Source: DASRDU01 sp035560235
GTDB taxonomy: Bacteria; Acidobacteriota; Blastocatellia; RBC074
Direction of reading: 5' to 3'
DNA: 64,000 nt
Assembly: GCA_035560235.1 (NCBI GenBank)
Contig: DATMAG010000009.1
Span: forward strand, 8,624 to 72,623
Shown: one piece after another, positions 26,942 through 35,744 of the stretch
Layout of the letters: every line of letters starts with the position of its first letter
How positions within the stretch are numbered: position 1 is the stretch's first letter
Notes under the pieces: model-generated
What the model was told of the DNA's origin: nothing
What the model saw: the letters and a program-made list of their open reading frames with translations, nothing else
Database searches by the model: none
Program-made: the position numbers and the translations under genes

Positions 26942-26974
26942 ACGCGGCTGACTATGCCGCTTAGTCAGCCGCGT
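26942..26974. terminator. 12-bp perfect hairpin between convergent genes
   Basis: ACGCGGCTGACT (26942-26953) and AGTCAGCCGCGT (26963-26974) are exact complements around a 9-base loop. The hairpin lies between the convergent etf cluster and the FG-GAP locus and overlaps the stop codon of the minus-strand fragment. A bidirectional terminator role is likely, though there are no strong T-runs. Confidence 0.6.
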
Positions 26975-27470
26975 TATCCTGACCAACTCTGAAATCATCT
27001 GATCCCCAAGGCCGCCGGTCTGGTGGCAGAACTGCCGTCAGGACATCAAGTGTAAATGATCGGACAGTGGTGGCGCCGCAGTTGTCAGTGGCAGTCACAC
27101 TGATGGTGAACGTGCCGACCGGCGCAGCGTTACCGATACTGACAATGCCGGTTGCCGGATTGATGCCGAGCGTTCCGGCAAAGCCCGCCGCCGTGACGCT
27201 GAGATTTGTCAGGCTGCCTTCATCGGCAGGAACTGCATCAGGTGTGACCACGGTTGAGCCGCCCGCAATGACGGTGGCAGTCGCGTAACTGCCCAGCCTC
27301 GGCGCATTGTTGGCAAGGATATTTACCCCAGGTCCGGTTGATTTGGCCGCTCCGGCTCCGTCATCAACCCGCAGCACAACCAGATTCGCCCCGGTTCTGG
27401 CATCACAGGCGGCGGCGACTCTGGCCCTGATCGTGCCATTGTCATTGGTCAGGTCGGTGATTGAGCGGCA
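26961..27470 (-). pseudogene. out-of-frame 3' fragment of a cadherin/HYR-like repeat protein
   Basis: A minus-strand frame from about 27470 to TAA 26961 reads RSITDLTNDNGTIRARVAAACD and then VTAAGFAGTLGINPATGIVS and ISVTATDNCGATTVRSFTL. This is one more copy of the repeat module found inside the 1246-residue upstream protein (for example RSISNNNGTVQADISAACN and VTITATDNCGATASTSFAL). It has no start of its own near its beginning; the first in-frame start is internal, near 27377. It overlaps the last codons of the upstream gene in another frame. I read it as the 3' end of a paralogous gene, or of the same gene, joined out of frame by deletion or recombination. Confidence 0.6.
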
Positions 27471-30400
27471 ATTTCAGCCGCCGAAAGTTCGCGCACCTGA
27501 ACATCCAGAATTTCCAGCCCGCGACCTGACGTGAGTTCAACGATGCCGTTGTCTGTTTTGATCTGCGCGACAGACCGGGCAATAGTCAGATAATCAGCAA
27601 AGGCAAAGAAGACATTGACTGTGTCATCAGCCACACCGATCACGACGGGCTGACCTGTCGCGTCAACCGGCTTGCCATTGACGTCAGTCCGGTAAATCCG
27701 GTTCGTATTGCTCAAGCCGATAATCGCGCCGCGCAGCGGCTGCTTTGTGTCAGCGTCAACGACCATCAGATTCAGCGTCGTGACCGGGCCGTTGTAAATG
27801 GCAATCTCGAAATTCGTGCCGGACGCCGCGCCGTTGAGCCGCAACGTCACGACTTTTCTGACCGGATCGCTGGCCGGGCCGCCGGGTTCATCGAGTGGCG
27901 GTGTCAGGCGAAAGACGAGTTGCGCGCTTTCGCCTGGTTCAAGCGGCGCGGCAGGCAGCGGCGAAGCGAGCGTTACCCAGGAAACACCCGTCACTTCGGC
28001 GCGGCTGATGGTTTGAGCTGCGGCTCCGGTGTTGGTCACGACTGCCGTGAAATTGCTGTCATCGCCCGGCCAGGTCTGCTGGCTGGCAACCGCGACGGTC
28101 AGGCGGCTGGCAGGCGCGTTGACCTGTGCTTCGACGCTGGCGGAGTTGTTCTCTGCGATTCCATCTCCCGGTGAAATACTGATCAGTTGCGCCGTGATCG
28201 AATGCGAACCCGGCGCGAGCGGGAAGGCTGGTGAAGTGACGCGCAGTTCCGGCGCATTTGCCGCCAGTGAAAGCTGCGAACGACTGATCTCACGACTCCC
28301 GGCTGATGAATCGTCAGTCAAAACAAGAGTGGCTGTGGCCGTCACATCACCGTCATTGCGCACTTTGACCGTCGCGGTCAGGCTTGCCCCGGCAGCCGGA
28401 GCCGGATTGCTCAGAGTGATGCTGCCGATGGCGAGATCAACGCGCTGTTGCGTTGTGAAGCTGAGAATCTGTGAGACGGCTTCGAGGTTGTTCGTATTGC
28501 GCGCTACCACGCGCACACGATAAGTCTGGCCTGAACCGAGCGGGCTGATGATGACTGAATGCGCAGTCTTCAGTCCGCTGTCGCTGGCACTGTAAGTAAA
28601 CGGCCCGTTACCGAGCGCGTACTGCACTGCGCCCGTTGTCGGCTGATCGGTCGTCCACTGCACACGCGCTGCCTGCCGCGTGATTTCACCGACTGCGAGG
28701 TTTGAAATTACTGGTGGCGCGCCAACCGTCAGGGCAAAACTTGTGCTGGCGGTCGCGCCGCAGTTATCGGTTGCCGTGATCGTGACGATGTAATTGCCGA
28801 CTGGCCCGGCATTGCTGATGGTGATGACGCCGGTTGACGAACTGGCGCTGAATGAGCCGGTGAAACCCGGAGCCGCAGCCGTCAGGCTCGTCACTGTGCC
28901 GTTGTCAGTTGGCGGGCTTGTCGGTGCAAGCGTGGCAGTTGCGCCAGGGCTGACTGTCGCAACCTGATAAGCGCCGAGCGCGGGAGCAGTGTTGGCCGTG
29001 ACGTTGACGGTCAGTGTCCCGTCCGCTGTCAGCCCGCACTCATCAGTCACGCGCAGGACAATATTGTAAGCGTCCGGAGCGAGATTGCACGCCGCGCTGA
29101 TGTCGGCCTGCACCGTGCCGTTGTTATTGCTGATGCTGCGCACCGTCAGTCCGGCGGGAACGGTCACGGCTCTGACGTTCAGACCTGTCACAGCGGTTTC
29201 GGCATCGCTGATCGTTGCCACGTTAAGCGCGTCCGCCTGTCCCTGCTGCCTGCTGATGGCGGCCTGAATGTTGATCCTGGGCGCAGTCCCGGCAGGAACA
29301 ATCTGGCTGATGAATGTGCCGTCCCCATTGCCGGGCAGAATCTTCAAAACGCCGTCAGTGATGGACAGCACTGCCAGATCAGGTTTGCCATCGCCTGTGA
29401 AATCGGCTGCGAGCGCAGCGTAGGTACTGGTGCTGATGGGTGATCCTGAAGCCTGAGCGAAAGTGCCGTTGCCGTTGCCGAGCCAGACTGACAATGTGGA
29501 AACCTGTCCGATAATCAGATCAGTTTTGCTGTCCTGATTGACATCTGCGATCTTCAGTGATGTGGGATAAGCTGTTGTGAAAGGCGAACCCGGAGCCTGC
29601 GTGAAAGCGCCGGAGCCGTTGCCGAGCAGGATCATCACGTTGTTTGCGACCAGATCGGTAATCGCCAGATCAGGGTTGCCGTCGCCATTGAAATCGCCTG
29701 CTCCCATTGACCAGGAATTACTCCCGAGCGTCGCGGCATTGCCATTGATCTGGCTGAAACCGCCCGCTCCATCGCCGAGCAGCAGCACGAGTGCATTGGT
29801 TGTGGCCGGAAAATTCCGCAGCGCACAGGCCACATCGAGGTTGCCGTCGCGGTTAAAATCGCCAGTGGCGAGCGCCGCCGGGAAAGTTCCGGCTCCGGGA
29901 GCAGACGACTCTGAAAACTTGCCTGTGCCGTCGCCGAGCAGGACAACAACATGGCCGATACTGCCGAAGCTGTCTGTGCCAAGGACCAGATCGGCCTTCC
30001 CGTCGTGATTGAAATCCCCGGCGAGCAGGCTGTTCGGATAATACTGGCTTCTTGCTGTTAACAGCGGAGCCGACGCAAAGCGGCCATTGGTGCTGGCCAG
30101 GTAAATCTTTACATCCGCACTCAGACGGTCAGCGACGGCCAGATCAGCGCGACCGTCGCCGTTGAAATCAGCCGCTGCGATGGCAATCGGCCCTGACAGG
30201 CCCGTGAGTGGCGACCCCGGCACCTGAATGAATCGTCCGTTTCCATCGGCCAGCAAAACAACAATCTGGCCGGAAGGCCGTTTGGGATTGATGGCCGCGA
30301 GGTCAAGCCTGCCGTCGCCATTAAAGTCTCCCGTCACCAGATCATCGTTGAAGTTATCCGGACTGTAGCTGTTCAGGTCAAAGCCCAGGCCATATTCGGT

Positions 30401-31189
30401 CATCGTCGCAGAAGGTGCGTTCAGACAGGGGACTGGCGCGGGCGTCGTGCTGACAGTAAGCGGAAAGGTGCGCGTCGTGCTCAGTCCGCACCGATCCATC
30501 ATCGTCACCGTGACGGTATAGCTGCCCGGCGGTGTGGCGTTATAAATCGTGATTTCACCATTTGAATTATTCGGGCGAAAGGTTCCGCTGAAACCCGAAG
30601 TCGTGACCGTGATCCAGTCAATATCCTGTTCGGAGAATGAGGCCGGAGCAATCAGCTTTGTCTCTCCGCGATTGAGCGTCACTGCCGGATATGCACCCGG
30701 ATTGGGCGCCTGATTCGTTACGATTGTGAAATCAAGCGGCGCTGAGGCCGTCAGGTTTTCACCATCCTTCACCGTCAGCAGCAGCGTGTAATTGCCCGGA
30801 CTGATCGTACAGTTGAGACTGATAAACGCTGAAATTGTGCCGTTGTTGTTGACGATGCTGGAAAACTGAATCCCGGAAGGAACATTCGAGGCTGTCACGG
30901 CCAGCACCCCGGCGGGAGTTTCAGCGTCAGCCACTGTTGCTACCTTCAGAAATACTGCCGCGCTCTGCGAGAGCGTAAATGGCACAGCCGGCGTAATCGA
31001 AGGCGCGCTGAAAACGCCTGTCCGGGCCGCGACTGTGGTCAGTGGCGCGGGCAGCAAAGTCGCGCTCAACGATCTGACGCGGGCCAGACCAGGGCGATGG
31101 AATGAAGCCAGTGATGCAACAGCAATCATCAGGAACACTGCTGACAGCACGATCAGGCGGCGAGTGAAGAAAGTAATCAGGCGTGACAT
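27449..31189 (-). CDS. secreted FG-GAP/VCBS and Ig-like repeat protein (C-terminus probably truncated)
   Basis: 1246 residues. The N-terminus has an export signal (LITFFTRRLIVLSAVFLMIAVASLA). Two HYR/cadherin-like modules follow, then about seven FG-GAP/VCBS repeats of the calcium-binding form (TGDFNGDGRLDLAA, AADFNGDGRADLAV, AGDFNHDGKADLVL), a form seen in integrin-like beta-propellers. More HYR modules, a fibronectin III-like segment (RVQWTTDQPTTGAVQYALG) and CARDB-like domains (VDLAIGSITLSNPAPAAGAS) come next. It ends REL-SAAEIAAQSPT, where I would expect a longer tail. The frame closes exactly where an out-of-frame repeat fragment begins. It is likely a surface adhesion or matrix protein. 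Confidence 0.85.
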   Translation of the reverse strand: MSRLITFFTRRLIVLSAVFLMIAVASLASFHRPGLARVRSLSATLLPAPLTTVAARTGVFSAPSITPAVPFTLSQSAAVFLKVATVADAETPAGVLAVTASNVPSGIQFSSIVNNNGTISAFISLNCTISPGNYTLLLTVKDGENLTASAPLDFTIVTNQAPNPGAYPAVTLNRGETKLIAPASFSEQDIDWITVTTSGFSGTFRPNNSNGEITIYNATPPGSYTVTVTMMDRCGLSTTRTFPLTVSTTPAPVPCLNAPSATMTEYGLGFDLNSYSPDNFNDDLVTGDFNGDGRLDLAAINPKRPSGQIVVLLADGNGRFIQVPGSPLTGLSGPIAIAAADFNGDGRADLAVADRLSADVKIYLASTNGRFASAPLLTARSQYYPNSLLAGDFNHDGKADLVLGTDSFGSIGHVVVLLGDGTGKFSESSAPGAGTFPAALATGDFNRDGNLDVACALRNFPATTNALVLLLGDGAGGFSQINGNAATLGSNSWSMGAGDFNGDGNPDLAITDLVANNVMILLGNGSGAFTQAPGSPFTTAYPTSLKIADVNQDSKTDLIIGQVSTLSVWLGNGNGTFAQASGSPISTSTYAALAADFTGDGKPDLAVLSITDGVLKILPGNGDGTFISQIVPAGTAPRINIQAAISRQQGQADALNVATISDAETAVTGLNVRAVTVPAGLTVRSISNNNGTVQADISAACNLAPDAYNIVLRVTDECGLTADGTLTVNVTANTAPALGAYQVATVSPGATATLAPTSPPTDNGTVTSLTAAAPGFTGSFSASSSTGVITISNAGPVGNYIVTITATDNCGATASTSFALTVGAPPVISNLAVGEITRQAARVQWTTDQPTTGAVQYALGNGPFTYSASDSGLKTAHSVIISPLGSGQTYRVRVVARNTNNLEAVSQILSFTTQQRVDLAIGSITLSNPAPAAGASLTATVKVRNDGDVTATATLVLTDDSSAGSREISRSQLSLAANAPELRVTSPAFPLAPGSHSITAQLISISPGDGIAENNSASVEAQVNAPASRLTVAVASQQTWPGDDSNFTAVVTNTGAAAQTISRAEVTGVSWVTLASPLPAAPLEPGESAQLVFRLTPPLDEPGGPASDPVRKVVTLRLNGAASGTNFEIAIYNGPVTTLNLMVVDADTKQPLRGAIIGLSNTNRIYRTDVNGKPVDATGQPVVIGVADDTVNVFFAFADYLTIARSVAQIKTDNGIVELTSGRGLEILDVQVRELSAAEIAAQSPT

Positions 31190-31508
31190 CGGGTTGTTCT
31201 CCTGTGAGGCTCAGGCCATGAGCGCGAAGGGGCTGTTGTCAGGACACACTTCACCTGACCAGGGACAAATGCCCTGGCAGGCAGACGCGGAACTGTTCCG
31301 ACGAATCACGAGCGACCGGATTCGACAGATGGCGTTTCGGTATTCAGCGACTCAATCCTGACGGGACTGGCGAAGAATTGCAGGATCGGGGCTCTCTTTT
31401 TCCAGTGAGGAGTCGGCGCGGAGCGTCGCTCACAGGGAAAAGCGTAAAACGAGGGAAAAACGGTTCAGGAATTTTGAGGGTGATTTGAAAGATTGTAATG
31501 AGGCGAAA
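31190..31508. other. 319-base gap between FG-GAP gene and WD40 kinase gene
   Basis: Contains the upstream region of the FG-GAP protein gene, transcribed leftward, and the 3' flank of the WD40 kinase. A ribosome-site-like AGGAGAAC lies before the FG-GAP start. I see no gene, no convincing promoter pair, and no strong inverted repeat. Confidence 0.5.
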
Positions 31509-34500
31509 TCAACGGCCCTGACGGTGGCTGACTTCTGTTTCCGTTGCCGCGCGCCACACGCGCGCGGTGCCGTCCCAGCTTCCGCTCACCAGCGTCAGGC
31601 CATCGGCTGAAAAGGCGACTGACCAGACCTGATCGGTGTGATCGCGCAGCGTCAGGACTTCCTGAAGAGTTGTCAGGTTCCAGAGTCTGATCGTCTGATC
31701 ATTGCTCCCTGTCGCCAGTCGTCGGCCATCAGGCGCGAAGGCGACGGAAAAGACTTCGTCGGTGTGGCCGCGCAGCGTGGCCCGTTCTGCGAGTGTTGTA
31801 AAGTCCCACAGCTTCACTGTCCGGTCGCGGCTGCCGGTGGCGATGGTCTTGCCATCGGGCGAGAATTTCACTGACCAGACCCAGTCGCTGTGACCTCTGA
31901 GCGTCGCCAGCAGGCGGCCTGACGCCCTGTCCCAGAGCCGGGCTGTGTTGTCCATGCCTCCGGTCAGCAGTTGCGCGCCATCAGGCGAAAAGGCCACGCA
32001 GAGGACGTGGTTGTCGTGACCGACATATTGCTGCAGCAACTCTCCCGAAGCTGCGTCGCGCAGGCGAGCTTCAAGCCTGCCGGGAACGGCGAGCCATTTG
32101 CCGTCGGGCGAGATGGCGAGCGAGCGAATCCCATGGGCTGTGTCGTTGGAGATTGTTTTCAGAACCTGCCCGCTGGCGATGTCCCACCATCGAATAATGC
32201 TGTCATCGCTGCCGCTCACGAGCGTTCTGCCGTCGGGCGAAAAGGCGACAGCCAGAATCTGAGCCTTGTGTCCGCGCAGGACTGTCATCGCGCCATCCTG
32301 CAGGTTCCACAGGCGCACTGTCCCATCCTGCCCGCCCGTTGCCACGTGTGAACCATCGGGCGAAATGGCGACGGAGAAGATCAGGCCGGTATGACCGTCC
32401 AGCACGTCCGGTGTCAGGAGGTCGCTCACGCGCCAGACTCTGGCCGTGCGGTCGTGGCTGGCCGTGACGAGCAGTTGATCATCGGGCGAAAAATCCAGGC
32501 TGTAAATTTCATCCTCGTGCCCGCGAATGACCTTCAGTTCGCGGCGCGCCGCCACGTCCCAGAGCCGCAGCGTGCGGTCGTTGCTGATCGAAGCGAGGAC
32601 GCGTCTGTCCGCTGAGAAGACGGCGCGAGAGATCAGATCCGCATGACCACGCAGGACGGCGACTTCACGCCATGTTTTCAGATTCCAGAGCCGGATGGCG
32701 CGATCATCGCCTGCCGTCGCCAGCAGCCCGGCGCGCGGGGAAAAGTCTGCGCTTCTGATGTTCTGCCCGGCCCTGATTTCTCCCTTCAGTCGGCCTGTCG
32801 CCGGATCTAAGAACTGTACCTGCCCGCTCCGCGCAGGATCATGTACCGCCAGCAGTCCGCTTATGTTCCACGCTCTGATTCCGGCTTTACCGCGAATCGT
32901 AAAGACCAGGCGGCCCGTTCTGAGATCCCACATCCGCAGCACCCGCTGTCCATACCTGGCCAGCATCAGTTCCGGTAGTTGTGCCGGAAATGGAAAGGAT
33001 GCGCCGTCAAATTGCTCAGCAACCGGCGGCATTGCGCGCAGGAGATGGCCGGTTCTGACATTCCAGATGCGGACTACATTGTCTTTGCCACCCGTCACCA
33101 TCCGGTCGGCGTCGATCCAGTGCGGGACGCTCAGCCCGTTTCCGGGATCGGAGAGAGTGGTGATGACGCGACCGCTGAGGTCTTTGATAAGGATACGGTC
33201 CGGCGTTTCCGGTGAGGCCGTCAGATCAGGGGGCGACGGGCCGTGCATATTCAGGGGAGCGGGATCAGATGTGACCAGCCGCCAGTTCGCGGTTTCCCAG
33301 TTGCGCAACTGCCGCTGATCGTCCGGCCTGACGGTAGTGGTTTGCAGCAGTCGGCCTCCTTCCATGAAGTAAGCGGCCTCGACCGGATCATCGTGTCGCA
33401 GCGCGATCAGTTCACGGTGCGCGAGCCGCCAGAGATAAAACCACTCGAAGCCACGCAGTTCCTCTTCGCCCGGTTGTGGGACAAAGGTGAGCAGTTTCTC
33501 GTTCATCGGCCCAGGGTTGCTGTGTTGCCAGTCATCAAGCGACTGCGGCATTTGTGCGGCATAACGCGCGCGTCGCTGTTCGCGTGCCTGCTCACGCGCA
33601 AGATGCAACTGGCGCAGGGCATATAACAATCCACCGGCGAGCAGCAGCGACATAATCAGCGCATTGGCGGTGGCAGCCCTGTGCCGCCGCACCAGTCGGC
33701 CCGTGCGATAAATCAGTGAATCGCCCCGCGCCAGCACCGCTTCGCCCTTCAAATGCCGCTCAATATCGGCGCGCAGTTCCCTGACCGACGAGTAACGATG
33801 TGCCGGATCCTTGCGCAGCGCCATCAGCACAATGTTGTCGAGGTCACCGCGTAAAGCGGAAGTCGGAAGTCGGAAGTCGGCAGGCGGTAGTTGGCTCGGC
33901 CTGGGCGGTTCAGTTTCGCAAATGATGCGCACGGCTTCGTACAGGGGATAGCCGCTGAGCTGATAAGGGCGCTCGCCGGTGAGGAGTTCATAGAGCAGCA
34001 CGCCGAGCGAATAGACATCGCTGCGGATGGTGACTGGTTCGCCGCGCACCTGTTCGGGGCTGGCGTATTCGGGTGTCATGGCGCGCAATCCCGTGAGCGT
34101 CTGCGTTTCGCTGCCCGGCGCGACATCCGGATCCATCAGCCGGGCGATGCCGAAATCAAGCAGCTTGACCGTGCCATCCGCTGTAACCAGCAGGTTGGCA
34201 GGCTTGAGGTCGCGGTGAATAATCTTGTGCTGATGCGCATACTCAACGGCTTCGCAGATCCGGCAGAACAGTCGCAGCCGTTCAGCAATCGTCAGCCGCT
34301 GCTCGTCGCAGTAAGCAGTGACCGGCACGCCGTCAACATATTCCATGACGACGTAAGGCCAGCCTTCCCCGGTCGTGCCGCCATCCAGCAGGCGCGCAAT
34401 GTGCGGATGCTCAAGCCGGGCCAGAATGCGGCGCTCCTGCAAAAAGCGGCGCAGCATTTCATCGCGGTTCCAGCCAGGCCAGACCAGCTTGATGGCGACC

Positions 34501-34850
34501 TGTTTCTGAAAGGCGTCGTCATCGCGCACGGCCAGATAAACCGTGCCCATCCCCCCGTGCCCGATTTCACGCAACAGGCGATACGGGCCGATGCGACGAC
34601 CAACGGCCCTGGCGCGGAGCGCGCTCTGATCAAAGCTCTCTGCCGACAGCAGTGGCGACTGTTCCAGAAATCCGGCAGCGTAATCGTGCGCCCGAATCAG
34701 TCGTTCAACTTCGGCGCGTAACTCCGGATCGCCCTGACAAACGGCGTCAAGCAGCGCGCGGCGCTCTTCAGGCGACTGTTCTGACACGACATCAAACAGT
34801 TCGATAATCTGCTCTATTTTCTCAGGTGGCACAAGCTGATCCCCCGTCAT
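31509..34850 (-). CDS. Ser/Thr protein kinase with C-terminal WD40 beta-propellers
   Basis: About 1113 residues from ATG 34850. The frame is open upstream to 35384, but that part is antisense to the sigma-factor gene and does not look like protein. A helical N-terminal region (EKIEQIIELFDVVSEQSPEE, then DPELRAEVERLIRAHD) is typical of acidobacterial kinases. The kinase domain has GHGGMGTVYLA, VAIKLV, IIHRDLKPANLLV and DFGIARL, all intact. A membrane helix (ALIMSLLLAGGLLYAL) follows, then about 13 WD40 repeats (for example SPDGKTIATGSRDRTVKLWD) that would fold into two propellers. Between kinase motifs, a 25-base CGGAAGT repeat encodes ADFRLPTS. It is divergent from an ECF sigma gene, a pairing often seen in this phylum. 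Confidence 0.9.
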   Translation of the reverse strand: MTGDQLVPPEKIEQIIELFDVVSEQSPEERRALLDAVCQGDPELRAEVERLIRAHDYAAGFLEQSPLLSAESFDQSALRARAVGRRIGPYRLLREIGHGGMGTVYLAVRDDDAFQKQVAIKLVWPGWNRDEMLRRFLQERRILARLEHPHIARLLDGGTTGEGWPYVVMEYVDGVPVTAYCDEQRLTIAERLRLFCRICEAVEYAHQHKIIHRDLKPANLLVTADGTVKLLDFGIARLMDPDVAPGSETQTLTGLRAMTPEYASPEQVRGEPVTIRSDVYSLGVLLYELLTGERPYQLSGYPLYEAVRIICETEPPRPSQLPPADFRLPTSALRGDLDNIVLMALRKDPAHRYSSVRELRADIERHLKGEAVLARGDSLIYRTGRLVRRHRAATANALIMSLLLAGGLLYALRQLHLAREQAREQRRARYAAQMPQSLDDWQHSNPGPMNEKLLTFVPQPGEEELRGFEWFYLWRLAHRELIALRHDDPVEAAYFMEGGRLLQTTTVRPDDQRQLRNWETANWRLVTSDPAPLNMHGPSPPDLTASPETPDRILIKDLSGRVITTLSDPGNGLSVPHWIDADRMVTGGKDNVVRIWNVRTGHLLRAMPPVAEQFDGASFPFPAQLPELMLARYGQRVLRMWDLRTGRLVFTIRGKAGIRAWNISGLLAVHDPARSGQVQFLDPATGRLKGEIRAGQNIRSADFSPRAGLLATAGDDRAIRLWNLKTWREVAVLRGHADLISRAVFSADRRVLASISNDRTLRLWDVAARRELKVIRGHEDEIYSLDFSPDDQLLVTASHDRTARVWRVSDLLTPDVLDGHTGLIFSVAISPDGSHVATGGQDGTVRLWNLQDGAMTVLRGHKAQILAVAFSPDGRTLVSGSDDSIIRWWDIASGQVLKTISNDTAHGIRSLAISPDGKWLAVPGRLEARLRDAASGELLQQYVGHDNHVLCVAFSPDGAQLLTGGMDNTARLWDRASGRLLATLRGHSDWVWSVKFSPDGKTIATGSRDRTVKLWDFTTLAERATLRGHTDEVFSVAFAPDGRRLATGSNDQTIRLWNLTTLQEVLTLRDHTDQVWSVAFSADGLTLVSGSWDGTARVWRAATETEVSHRQGR
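33856..33880. repeat. CGGAAGT tandem repeat inside the kinase coding sequence
   Basis: Three 7-base units CGGAAGT plus a final CGG (33857-33880). Twenty-one bases keep the frame open, adding residues ADFRLPTS between the C-lobe motif CETEPPRPSQ and LRGDLDNIV. Kinases of this type usually carry a variable loop there. Confidence 0.75.
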
Positions 34851-34973
34851 CAGGATAAGCGTAAAATCACCTGGAATCAGTTCATAAATCAACTTCTGTC
34901 GCGCGCGGCGGCTGACTTCAGGAGAAGTGGCTGATATATTGCCGACCGGCTTTGAAGCCGGAAGGAAGTGATT

Positions 34974-35544
34974 ATGTCTGGAGAGATCACCGTACTCCTC
35001 GCAGAACTCAGCCGGGGCAATCAGGCAGTGGCGGATGAGCTTTTCGTGACGGTTTATCAGGAGCTGCGGCAACTGGCGAAAAACTATATGTCGCAGGAAC
35101 GCGACGGTCACACGCTGCAACCGACCGCCCTCGTACACGAAGCTTATCTGCGCCTGCTTGGCAGCGAAGGGACTGACTGGCGCGACCGCGCCCATTTCTT
35201 TCGCACTGCCGGGCAGGTGATGCGCCGTGTTCTGGTTGATTACGCGCGGGCGAGCGCCGCTGAAAAAAGAGGCGGTGACGGGCAGAAAATTCCGCTTGAT
35301 GAAACCGAGGTGCTGGTCGCTCCGGGGCAGAGCATTGATCTGATTCTGCTCGATCAGCTGCTGACTGAACTGCAACAACTGCATCCGCGCGAGCCAGCTT
35401 GTCGAACTGCGCTACTTCATCGGCCTGAGCGAACAGGAAGCCGCTGAGGTGCTCGAAATTTCCCGGTCAACCATCAAACGCGAATGGAAGTTTGCGCGCG
35501 CCTGGCTGCTGAGCCGGATGAATGGCTCAGCCCAGGGTACGTAA
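34974..35544 (+). pseudogene. ECF-type RNA polymerase sigma factor, frameshifted
   Basis: From ATG 34974 (GGAAG upstream) the frame encodes sigma region 2 (VADELFVTVYQELRQLAKNYM, TALVHEAYLRLLG) and the linker to LTELQQLHPRE at 35393. It then leaves the family and stops at 35447. In the next frame the missing region 4 continues at once: QLVELRYFIGLSEQEAAEVL, then ISRSTIKREWKFARAWL, to TAA 35542-35544. One extra C (or two lost bases) near 35394 explains this. The joined product of about 189 residues is a complete acidobacterial-type ECF factor of the kind usually found beside Ser/Thr kinases. Either the gene is broken or there is a sequencing error. Confidence 0.85.
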
Positions 35545-35564
35545 CAAGAAGCGTAGCAGGGAAC

Positions 35565-35632
35565 GCAGGCGCCGGAGCCTGCCTGTCTGTCGCTCAGGGC
35601 GCATTGATTGCAGGGCAGGCCCCGGCGCCTGC
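35565..35632. repeat. GCAGGCGCCGGAGCCTGCC inverted repeat
   Basis: The 19-base arms at 35565-35583 and 35614-35632 match with one mismatch across a 30-base loop. Each arm is itself nearly palindromic (GGCGCC centre), as in REP-type elements. It lies just after the sigma-factor gene and about 110 bases before the DsbD-like gene. Confidence 0.85.
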
Positions 35633-35744
35633 ATTTCTTATCTATGCTCGCCAGGAATGTAAGGCTGTTGACAGGCGGCTCGTGATCCGGTGTGCTAAAA
35701 TCCGCCTTCAGTTCTGAACCTTGTTCCCCAGTAAGGAAATCATT

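Noticed and set aside
26727..26942. Open frame of 71 codons after ETF-quinone oxidoreductase
   Set aside because: It begins inside an inverted repeat, has no ribosome site, mixed composition and no recognisable motif.
31035..31361. Open plus-strand frame of 108 codons upstream of the FG-GAP gene
   Set aside because: More than half overlaps the start of the FG-GAP gene in antisense, and the rest lies in non-coding DNA.
34851..35384. N-terminal extension of the WD40 kinase into the sigma-factor region
   Set aside because: The added 178 codons are antisense to the sigma-factor gene and do not resemble kinase N-termini; ATG 34850 gives the usual helical start.
35668..35701. TTGACA and TAAAAT before the DsbD-like gene as a promoter
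   Set aside because: The spacer is 22 bases, too long for sigma-70; at most one of the hexamers is used.
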